Part shown: piece after piece, positions 33,444-40,369 of the stretch
Layout: every line of letters begins with the position of its first letter
Numbering within the stretch: the first letter of the stretch is position 1
Source of the DNA: an uncultured Eubacteriales bacterium
GTDB lineage: Bacteria; Bacillota; Clostridia; Oscillospirales; Oscillospiraceae
DNA: 64,000 nt
Reading direction: 5' to 3'
Assembly (NCBI GenBank): GCA_900546515.1
Contig: URDG01000010.1
Span: forward strand, 4,573 to 68,572
Made by a program: the position numbers and the translations under genes
Notes under the pieces: model-generated
What the model was told of the DNA's origin: nothing
What the model saw: the letters and a program-made list of their open reading frames with translations, nothing else
Database searches by the model: none

Positions 33444-35618
33444 TCATCCCGCTTTTTCCGCAAGGTATACGCTTGCGCGGCTCTGTATCACGGCGGCGGT
33501 CTCCGCAGCCGTTTTGTCGCCCGCGAGGAAGGCTTTGCCGCTGTCATATATGATGCTGCGGAGAGAATCGCCCGCATAGGACATAAGGCCGGATGCGTTG
33601 GAAACCAGGTCTATGAATTTGTCATAGTCAGCGCCCTCCAGAGCATCCGCCGCCTGACGCTTCAGCGCCTCCATATTGACGGGCAGATCCATGTCAGAAC
33701 GGAGCTGCGCGCTCAGCGTGAGCTGGCGGCGGATGAAAGCCCACGCGCCGTCCGGCTCCTTCGCCTGCGCCGGGATAGCGAAGGCGATAGAATTGAGGCA
33801 GTCAAAATATGCGCCGTTGCCCTTCGTGCTGCCCGGGAAACCGATGAACGCATAGTCGCCGAGAGAGCTGATCGATGTGATGCGCAGAGGCGTGCTTACC
33901 TGCTCGAGGAAGAGCATCGCCTCATCCTGCGTGTATTCGGGCCCGGCATATATCTCGCCGTCGGAATAATCCGGCCCCGCGTCCCGGCACCACTCGAGCA
34001 GCTTTATAAAGGCGGGATCGCTGAAGTGGCAGGTCCCCGTACCGGGGTCAATGAATTCCGCTGTGGCCGCGGAGCACACCCAGCCGAGAAGATTCTGCGC
34101 GCTCATCCACGGCTCGAACATGTATTTTCTGCCGCTTGACGCAAAAAGCTCTTCCAGCTCGTCCACGCTGTAATTTTTCACCTCGCCTATGTCGCCGGTG
34201 CGCGCGGCGATGGTGTAGAGCATGAAGCTTGTGTATATTTCGTGCAGCTCCCCGCGGCTTTCGAGCGATTCAAGAAGATGCGGAACAAAATCCGCGCGGG
34301 AGAGCTCGCTGTCCGCGTCAATGAATTTATACAGATCGGCAAAGGCGGAAGAGGACGTGTCCATAAGGCCGGTACCAATGACGAGGTCCGGCGCGTTGCC
34401 CGCGCCGATCTCCGTCAGCAGGCGTGAAACGCTGTCCTGATCGTAGTTTTCTGCTACTATGTAGTAGTCCGGATCGGCGGCGTTGAAAGCGTCGGCAAGC
34501 GAGGTGCCGTAAGAGCCGCTGACGTTTGCCGCGCGCACGATAGTGCGGCCGGAAAGATCAAGCGCCTCGCGCCCGAGAAGCACCGCATACCGGCACTGCC
34601 GCAGGGTGCAGAGAAAACAGTCCTCCGAGAGGCGCACCATGCTGTATATGTCAGCCGCGCTATGCTCACCGGCGGACCATTTTACAAAGGGCGTGTATTC
34701 GCCGGACGATATGTCCAGCGTGCCTATCTCCGCCCCGTCGTTGCATATGAATTCGCCGTCCAGCCCCTGGGCTGAGTAGGCGTTCATGCTCAGGTACTCG
34801 CTCTGCCGTATCTCTTCCGGTTCGCCGTCGTCCGCGGGCATGACAGCCCAGCCTGCGTGTATATCCGGCATGTCGTACACGATGCCGTAGAGCATGAGCG
34901 CATCCCCGCATACGGAGATGTTCAGCAGCGTCATGTCGCCGATGTCAAGCTCATTGAGCTCTCCGTGGCTGCCGAGAGTGAAAAGGCTGGAGCGGTTCTC
35001 TGCGTCGGCCACAAATACGCGGCCGTCTGCATCCGCGGCCAGCAGGTGCAGCTGACTGTCGCTGCCCTCGTATGTAAAGCCGGTGCAGCCGAGAAGCTTT
35101 CCGTCCGCATCGAGGCGGATGAGGCAGTAGCGCCCCGAAAACTCGTTGTTGAAGCACATCTCGTCATTGTGAAGGTAGACCGGGGGCAGCTCGCCGCAGA
35201 GAATGTAGAAGCAGCCGTCGGCCCCGGCGGTCAGCGCATAGACATGCGGCAGCCGCTCGTTTTCCGGCACGGATATGTCCAGCCGCACGGCGCTCTGCAC
35301 GTCGGCTGTTTCGCCGTCCACGGTGTAGGACGACAGAGCGGGAAAGCCTTCATCCCCGTTAGTGCACCAGAAAAGTATCCTGCCGTCAAGCTGCGCTGCG
35401 TATTTGACGTTATAGCCTGCCTCGGCGGGGTATATCTCCCTGACGGAGGCCGTCCATACGGACTCGCCGCTCTCCGCCGCGTTATCCGGCAGGGTCTGAC
35501 CGCCCGCCGCCGCGCCGTTCTGAGCGGACGCCGGTGCGCTGTCATTCGCCGCCTGCCCGCAGGCTGCGAATGACAGCAGCATGGCCAGAGTCAGCATGAG
35601 GCACAGTATTTTTTTCAC
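33444..35618 (-). CDS. Large lipoprotein with propeller-like N-half and solute-binding C-half (copy 2)
   Basis: 724 residues from a GTG at 35618, nine bases after GGAG; an ATG at 35627 sits too close to that site. The paralogue at 31151-33406 also uses GTG before KKxxCL. Signal peptide with lipobox FAAC (Cys 20); residues about 60-370 are repeated beta segments (CLIRLDADGKLLGCTGF, LHLLAADADGRVFVADAENR) as in a propeller; then a solute-binding domain (LADAFNAADPDYYIVAENYD, GNAPDLVIGTGLMDT), ending RASVYLAEKAG. Function unknown; sensing or scavenging at the cell surface is an inference. Confidence 0.82.
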   Translation of the reverse strand: MKKILCLMLTLAMLLSFAACGQAANDSAPASAQNGAAAGGQTLPDNAAESGESVWTASVREIYPAEAGYNVKYAAQLDGRILFWCTNGDEGFPALSSYTVDGETADVQSAVRLDISVPENERLPHVYALTAGADGCFYILCGELPPVYLHNDEMCFNNEFSGRYCLIRLDADGKLLGCTGFTYEGSDSQLHLLAADADGRVFVADAENRSSLFTLGSHGELNELDIGDMTLLNISVCGDALMLYGIVYDMPDIHAGWAVMPADDGEPEEIRQSEYLSMNAYSAQGLDGEFICNDGAEIGTLDISSGEYTPFVKWSAGEHSAADIYSMVRLSEDCFLCTLRQCRYAVLLGREALDLSGRTIVRAANVSGSYGTSLADAFNAADPDYYIVAENYDQDSVSRLLTEIGAGNAPDLVIGTGLMDTSSSAFADLYKFIDADSELSRADFVPHLLESLESRGELHEIYTSFMLYTIAARTGDIGEVKNYSVDELEELFASSGRKYMFEPWMSAQNLLGWVCSAATAEFIDPGTGTCHFSDPAFIKLLEWCRDAGPDYSDGEIYAGPEYTQDEAMLFLEQVSTPLRITSISSLGDYAFIGFPGSTKGNGAYFDCLNSIAFAIPAQAKEPDGAWAFIRRQLTLSAQLRSDMDLPVNMEALKRQAADALEGADYDKFIDLVSNASGLMSYAGDSLRSIIYDSGKAFLAGDKTAAETAAVIQSRASVYLAEKAG

Positions 35619-35663
35619 GTTGCTCATCTCCTTGTTACATATTTTGAGTAGTATCTGCTATCA

Positions 35664-35691
35664 TAGACGCAGGGAGCGGCGGTTTTGTTTC
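35664..35691 (-). promoter_or_regulatory. ECF-type promoter for the lipoprotein pair
   Basis: On the minus strand GAAACA (35691-35686), a 16-base spacer, CGTCTA (35669-35664). GAAAC-N16-CGTC is the classical ECF sigma promoter pattern. About 45 bases before the GTG of copy 2. Confidence 0.65.
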
Positions 35692-35718
35692 GGAAAAAAG
35701 GAAAATTTTTTATTTTGT

Positions 35719-35746
35719 GCAACGCGGCGGCAGAAAATTACGTCAT
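35719..35746 (+). promoter_or_regulatory. ECF-type promoter for the sigma/anti-sigma operon
   Basis: GCAACG (35719-35724), a 16-base spacer, CGTCAT (35741-35746), 34 bases before the sigma factor ATG. It matches the spacing and -10 core of the divergent site 28 bases away, suggesting autoregulation. Confidence 0.65.
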
Positions 35747-35780
35747 ATAGAGTGAGACCGGTCAGAACGGAGGGAAAAAC

Positions 35781-36338
35781 ATGGAGGACACCGGAATAAT
35801 AGACCTCTATTGGCAGAGAAACAGCCTCGCCATAGACGAGACTGACAAAAAATACGGACGCATGTGCCGCAGGTTGGCCGAAAATATCCTCGGCGATTTT
35901 CGGGACGGGGAGGAGTGCGTCAACGACACGTATATGGAGACATGGCAGCGCCTGCCGCCGCAGCGTCCGGCATATTTCGCAGCCTTCCTCTCCGCGATAA
36001 CGCGCAGCCGGAGTATAGACAGGCTGCGCGCAAGAACGGCGGCAAAGCGCGGGGGAGGCGAGGCGGTGCTTGCGATAGACGAGCTTGCCGGTATCCTGAG
36101 CGCTCCGGGCTCGGTGGAGGAGCGCGTGGAGGCAAAGGAGCTCGGCGCGGCGATAGACCGCTTTCTCGACGGGCTGCGTGAGACTGACAGGAACATATTC
36201 GTGAGCCGGTACTGGCTGTGCGCCGGCGTTGCGGAGATAGCAAAGCGGCAGGGCTTCACCGAAAGCCGCGTCAAAAGCTCGCTCATGCGCAGCCGCAGGA
36301 AGCTGAAGGCATATCTGCTGGAAAGGAACTACATATGA
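35781..36338 (+). CDS. ECF-type RNA polymerase sigma factor
   Basis: 185 residues. Region 2 includes CVNDTYMETWQRLPPQRPAY, with the -10 contact segment FLSAITRSRSIDRLR; region 4 includes FVSRYWLCAGVAEIAKRQGF and TESRVKSSLMRSRRKLKAYL. There is no region 3, as expected for ECF (group 4) factors. It starts behind CGGAGGG. The next gene overlaps its stop by four bases and encodes a membrane protein, the usual anti-sigma arrangement. Target promoters are probably the two G(A/C)AAC-N16-CGTC sites in the divergent intergenic region. Confidence 0.9.
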   Translation: MEDTGIIDLYWQRNSLAIDETDKKYGRMCRRLAENILGDFRDGEECVNDTYMETWQRLPPQRPAYFAAFLSAITRSRSIDRLRARTAAKRGGGEAVLAIDELAGILSAPGSVEERVEAKELGAAIDRFLDGLRETDRNIFVSRYWLCAGVAEIAKRQGFTESRVKSSLMRSRRKLKAYLLERNYI

Positions 36339-37195
36339 ATGCGTATGATTTTATGGATGCTATGAACGGAATAGCGCCGGAAAAGGTGCAGCGCGCCATA
36401 GAGAGCATGGGATACGCCGGGGGCAGGCCCCGCGCGGCGCATCCGGCGCGGAGGGTGATACGCACGGTGCTGATAGCGGCGGCGCTGACCGTGCTGCTGA
36501 CGGCGTGCGGCTATGCGGCCTGCCAGCTTGTCAACAGCCCGGAGCAGGCGTTCAGAGTTGCGCGGCAGGAGATCTCAAAAATGCAGGATATGGGGCTGCT
36601 CGCGGATGAACTGACGTTCCCGGACGAGCCGGACCGCGTGACAGAGCTGCCCGAGAGAGAGGCAGCGGACAGCGAATACTGGTACGGGCGGATATTCAGG
36701 CACAGCTACAATGTCTCTGCGCGCGGAGAAAAATACCGTTTTGATCTGGACGTTGACACGGCCACGGGGAAAATAACGTATATGACCATCGAGGCAGAGC
36801 CAGATGAAGACGACGTGCCGTATAAAATATCACCGGCGCCGGATGGTGCAAGCATACCGGACGGCGGAAAATGGGGCAAAAATTTCGTGTATTTTGATAA
36901 TTATGACGACATATTCCCGGCCGATATTACGCTGAACCGCTTCTGTACGCTTCTGTCGGAATACTGGGGCTTTTCCGGCTATACTATCGCCGGTATGCAG
37001 GACGGCGCTGCGGATGATCACGGCACGGAAGCGCCGTCCGGTGATACGCCGCTTGCCGGAATGGCGCACGGGCCTTATATCACCGTGTATTTCGACGGCG
37101 ACCAGAGCGGCGCGCCCATGTATATAGAGCTGATCAGCTATTGCTACGGCAACGGCGTGTGCATTACTGCCGGTACCGGGCATGCAGTGGGATAA
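36335..37195 (+). CDS. Putative membrane anti-sigma factor with extracytoplasmic domain
   Basis: 286 residues from ATG 36335, overlapping the sigma stop (ATGA). About 40 cytoplasmic residues (MNAYDFMDAMNGIAPEKVQR) precede one membrane helix at about 43-62 (IRTVLIAAALTVLLTACGY). A roughly 220-residue extracytoplasmic domain follows, rich in Tyr and Asp with no motif I can name. No ZAS zinc motif (HxxxCxxC) is seen, so the anti-sigma role is inferred from position and topology only. The outside domain could sense the same ligand as the lipoproteins. Confidence 0.7.
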   Translation: MNAYDFMDAMNGIAPEKVQRAIESMGYAGGRPRAAHPARRVIRTVLIAAALTVLLTACGYAACQLVNSPEQAFRVARQEISKMQDMGLLADELTFPDEPDRVTELPEREAADSEYWYGRIFRHSYNVSARGEKYRFDLDVDTATGKITYMTIEAEPDEDDVPYKISPAPDGASIPDGGKWGKNFVYFDNYDDIFPADITLNRFCTLLSEYWGFSGYTIAGMQDGAADDHGTEAPSGDTPLAGMAHGPYITVYFDGDQSGAPMYIELISYCYGNGVCITAGTGHAVG

Positions 37196-37198
37196 TGA

Positions 37199-37236
37199 AA
37201 AGCATGGCAGGCCAACCGGCCTGCCATGCTTTATTA
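37199..37236. terminator. Bidirectional terminator between anti-sigma and alr genes
   Basis: 15-bp perfect stem AAGCATGGCAGGCC with GGCCTGCCATGCTT (37199-37232), T-rich on both exits. Confidence 0.88.
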
Positions 37237-37246
37237 TATCTATATT

Positions 37247-38380
37247 TTAAAACTGCTTGTACACCCTCGGGACGCGCTTTGATACGGCGCAGAGAAGCTC
37301 ATACGGTATCGTCTGCGCTGCGGCGGAGAGCGCGTTGATGTCGTTGTGCTTTCCGAATATCTCGACCTCGCTGCCGACGTCGACCTGCGGCAGGTCCGTG
37401 AGGTCCACCATGCACATGTCCATGCATATGCTGCCGCGCTGGGGTGCAAAGCCGCCGCCGGCGTAGAAGGCGCATTTATTGGAGATGAGCCGCGGCAGAC
37501 CGTCGGCGTAGCCTATGCCGAGCACGCCCATGCGCGTGCGCCGCTCCGTGGTGAAGCGCCGCCCGTAGCTGACGGAGGTGCCGGGCTCATAGAATTTTAT
37601 CGTGCTGACGGTCGTGACAAGGCGCATGCAGGGGAGCAGCCCGAGACGGCCCGACGTGTCGCCGTAACCGTACAGCAGCAGCCCCGGACGCACCATGTCC
37701 AGCGCCATATCCGGATAATTCACCACAGCGCCGCTGTTGGCGCAGTGGCGTATTTCAAACTCAATGCCGCCGCGGCGCTTTATCTCCTCCGTCACACGGC
37801 AGAAGAGCGCGAACTGGGCGCGTGTATACTCCCGGCAGTCCGCACCGTCCTCGTCTGACACGGCAAAATGCGTGTATATGCCCTCGGGGATGAGGCCGGG
37901 CAGCTTGCAGGAGCGGATGATATTGTCCACGCCCTCGTCAAAATGCGAGTCTGCGACGAGAAAGCCGAGACGGGACATGCCCGTGTCAAGCTTTATATGT
38001 ATCTTCAGCTCGCGGCCGAGCCCGGCAGCCTCGGCGGAGTATTCCAGCGCCTTTGCAAGGCAGGTGACGGTCTGGGTGATATTGTTGTCAATAAGCACCT
38101 TTGTGTACTCGTGCGGCGTATGGCCGAGGATGAGTATCGGCATGGTGATGCCGCCGTCGCGCAGCTCGACAGCCTCGTCAAGGCATGAGACGGCGAGATA
38201 GTCCGCCCCCTCGGCCTCCAGCGCCCTTGCCACGGCGGGCGCGCCGTGGCCGTACGCGTCGGCCTTGACTATGCCGAGAAAACGGCAGCCGTCCGGCAGC
38301 GCGGCGCGGATAGCGTGATAGTTGTGGCGGATGTTGTCAAGGCTTATCTCAGCCCATGTTCTCTTCTGCAGATCGTTCAT
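37247..38380 (-). CDS. alr: Alanine racemase
   Basis: 377 residues. PLP-binding lysine motif VKADAYGHG near residue 38, then a TIM barrel and a C-terminal beta domain with the catalytic tyrosine region GIGYADGLPR and CMDMCMVDLTD. It interconverts L- and D-alanine for peptidoglycan. It starts at ATG 38380, two bases after the stop of the lipoprotein gene, so the two are co-transcribed. Confidence 0.96.
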   Translation of the reverse strand: MNDLQKRTWAEISLDNIRHNYHAIRAALPDGCRFLGIVKADAYGHGAPAVARALEAEGADYLAVSCLDEAVELRDGGITMPILILGHTPHEYTKVLIDNNITQTVTCLAKALEYSAEAAGLGRELKIHIKLDTGMSRLGFLVADSHFDEGVDNIIRSCKLPGLIPEGIYTHFAVSDEDGADCREYTRAQFALFCRVTEEIKRRGGIEFEIRHCANSGAVVNYPDMALDMVRPGLLLYGYGDTSGRLGLLPCMRLVTTVSTIKFYEPGTSVSYGRRFTTERRTRMGVLGIGYADGLPRLISNKCAFYAGGGFAPQRGSICMDMCMVDLTDLPQVDVGSEVEIFGKHNDINALSAAAQTIPYELLCAVSKRVPRVYKQF

Positions 38381-38382
38381 TT

Positions 38383-38931
38383 TTATGTCCAGTCCTTTAT
38401 CTCTGCGAATACTCTCACCCGGCCGGAGGATGAGATCTCCGCGCTGACGGGGGTTTTCGTGTATTTGTCCATGTGTACCTCTACGCTTATCTCATCCGAG
38501 GGAACGAATATCGCGGCAAGCTCGCCGTTTTCCTCCCACGCGCTGTCGAGGTAGCCGTTTTTCATCGCGTCGACCAGCAGCGGCAGGGCCGACATCGGAG
38601 AGAGGCCGAAATCGTCGAGCATGCCGGTGTCGAGCATCACGCCCTCGTACTCCAGCGCCGTCTCGCCCGCCTTGACATGCGCGCTCACGCCCTTGATTAT
38701 GTCCGGGGAAATGACGGTGACGGTGCAGCCGTCGCTGCCGGATATATATTCCAACGTGAACTCGGCGCAGCGGTCGTCATATTCGGCGCGTATGCGCGAG
38801 GTAAAGCGCAGATCCTCCCGCTCCCGCAGCTCCTGCGAGAATTTTTCCACACTGCTCCGCGAAGCGCCGCCTCCGCAGGCGGTGAGCATGAGAGCGATGC
38901 AGACAATAAGCGGCATGTACAGTTTTTTCAT
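38383..38931 (-). CDS. Small lipoprotein of unknown function
   Basis: 182 residues: signal peptide MKKLYMPLIVCIALMLTACG with lipobox LTAC, then a soluble, beta-rich domain (LRFTSRIRAEYDDRCAEFTL, GCTVTVISPDIIKGVSA). The overall pattern recalls LolA-like outer-surface proteins of Gram-positives, but I cannot assign a family with confidence. It starts behind CGGAG. Co-transcribed with alr. Confidence 0.75.
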   Translation of the reverse strand: MKKLYMPLIVCIALMLTACGGGASRSSVEKFSQELREREDLRFTSRIRAEYDDRCAEFTLEYISGSDGCTVTVISPDIIKGVSAHVKAGETALEYEGVMLDTGMLDDFGLSPMSALPLLVDAMKNGYLDSAWEENGELAAIFVPSDEISVEVHMDKYTKTPVSAEISSSGRVRVFAEIKDWT

Positions 38932-39046
38932 GGCACATTCTCCGTTTCACATAGTCTTGTACCACACTGTATGCGCTTTGCCCCATTATAATCACCTCCG
39001 GCCCATTAGTCAAACGCCTTTTCTGTGAAAAAACGCAAAATACCCC

Positions 39047-39075
39047 TTGCAAAGCGCAGAAAAGTGTGTTATCCT
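39047..39075 (+). promoter_or_regulatory. Promoter of the pheST operon
   Basis: TTGCAA (39047-39052), 17-base spacer, TATCCT (39070-39075), just upstream of the T-box leader. Confidence 0.55.
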
Positions 39076-39079
39076 CAAC

Positions 39080-39312
39080 TTTGCTGTGAACGGGAAAATA
39101 GCGCCGTCAACATTCGGCAGAGACTGGGGGTCACCGGCTGCAAGCCCCTTGGAATGTACGCGCTTGGTTCGCCCGGGAGCGTCCGGCCAATCCCCGGCGT
39201 GCGGACTGCGTTATAAGTCTTTCAAGTGCGGCAGTATGCCGAATTTGGGTGGTACCGCGGAAGTTGTGCTTTCGTCCCTTATGCTACGGGGATGGAAGCT
39301 TATTTTTTTATT
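39080..39312 (+). promoter_or_regulatory. T-box riboswitch controlling pheST
   Basis: The hallmark T-box sequence GGGTGGTACCGCGG lies at 39247-39260 and can pair with the TTCGTCCC that follows (antiterminator). The competing terminator is GCTTTCGTCCC (39268-39278) / GGGGATGGAAGC (39288-39299) followed by TATTTTTTTA. Upstream, CCGGCTGCAAG (39134-39144) looks like the stem I terminal loop, and TTC at 39168-39170 is a candidate phenylalanine specifier codon. Uncharged tRNA-Phe should therefore switch pheST on. Confidence 0.92.
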
Positions 39313-39325
39313 AGGAGTGACCAGA

Positions 39326-40351
39326 ATGAGAGAACTTATGCAGGGGCTGAGAGATGCCTCCATCAAGGCGATACGCGAGTGTGACAATGTGGAGCTTCTC
39401 GAATCGCTGCGTGTCAAATATCTTGGCAAAAAGGGCGAGCTGACCGGCATACTGCGTCAGATGGGCAAGCTCTCCGCAGAGGAGCGCCCCATCATGGGCC
39501 AGCTTGCAAACCAGCTGCGCGCCGATATAGAAGCGGCGCTGGATGAGCGCAGGACCGCGCTCAACGAAACGCTTATGGAGCTCAAGCTTGAAAACGAGGC
39601 TGTGGACGTTACGCTTCCGGGCGAGGTGCACAGGCTCGGCCATAAGCATCCGATGTACAACGTGCTCGACCAGATAAAGGACATCTTCATCGGTATGGGC
39701 TTTGAGATACTTGACGGACCCGAGGTGGAGCGCGCGGAGTATAACTTCACAAAGCTGAATATAGACGAGGGACATCCCTCGCGCGAGTGGACGGACACGT
39801 TCTATTTCACCGAGGACAGCCAGACCCTCCTGCGCACGCAGACCTCCAACATGCAGGTGCATGCGATGGAGACCTGCAAGCTGCCTATCCGCGTGCTGGC
39901 TCCGGGCCGCGTCTACCGCAAGGATGAGGTCGACGCCACCCACTCCCCGATGTTCCATCAGATCGAGGGTCTTGTCGTCGACAAGGGCGTCACCATGTCC
40001 GACCTCAAGGCGACGCTGAATCTCGTTGTCGAGCAGATCTACGGCAAGGGTACCGTCACGCGCTTCCGTCCGCATCACTTCCCGTTCACCGAGCCCAGCT
40101 GCGAGCTGGATATCCAGTGCCACAAGTGCGGCGGCAAGGGCTGCCCGACCTGCAAGGGCGAGGGCTGGATAGAGGTCCTCGGCGCCGGTATGGTGCACCC
40201 GAAGGTGCTCGCCGGCTGCGGCATTGATCCGGACGTGTACTCCGGCTGGGCCTTCGGTATGGGCCTTGAGCGTCTGGCGCTGGGCGAATACAAGATCAAC
40301 GATATGCGCCTGATATTCGAGAACGACACCCGCTTCCTCGAGCAGTTCTGA
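39326..40351 (+). CDS. pheS: Phenylalanine-tRNA ligase alpha subunit
   Basis: 341 residues from ATG 39326 behind TAGGAG; the frame is open far upstream, but that part runs through the T-box and is not translated. N-terminal coiled coil (LRVKYLGKKGELTGILRQMG), then class II synthetase motifs: motif 2 around FHQIEGLVVDKGVTM and motif 3 GMGLERLALGEYKI. A zinc-finger-like CHKCGGKGCPTCKGEGW lies near residue 270. It charges tRNA-Phe together with PheT, encoded 18 bases downstream. Confidence 0.96.
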   Translation: MRELMQGLRDASIKAIRECDNVELLESLRVKYLGKKGELTGILRQMGKLSAEERPIMGQLANQLRADIEAALDERRTALNETLMELKLENEAVDVTLPGEVHRLGHKHPMYNVLDQIKDIFIGMGFEILDGPEVERAEYNFTKLNIDEGHPSREWTDTFYFTEDSQTLLRTQTSNMQVHAMETCKLPIRVLAPGRVYRKDEVDATHSPMFHQIEGLVVDKGVTMSDLKATLNLVVEQIYGKGTVTRFRPHHFPFTEPSCELDIQCHKCGGKGCPTCKGEGWIEVLGAGMVHPKVLAGCGIDPDVYSGWAFGMGLERLALGEYKINDMRLIFENDTRFLEQF

Positions 40352-40369
40352 TTATAGGAGGATAAGAGA

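Noticed and set aside
38777..38984. Minus-strand frame starting behind GGAGGTGATTATA before the small lipoprotein
   Set aside because: The ribosome binding site is excellent, but the frame overlaps the lipoprotein gene out of frame for most of its length and encodes an Arg/His-rich sequence without features. It may be a short translated leader, not a gene.
39047..39325. N-terminal extension of the pheS frame
   Set aside because: The region is a T-box riboswitch with terminator; the PheS family N-terminus and AGGAG site place the start at 39326.
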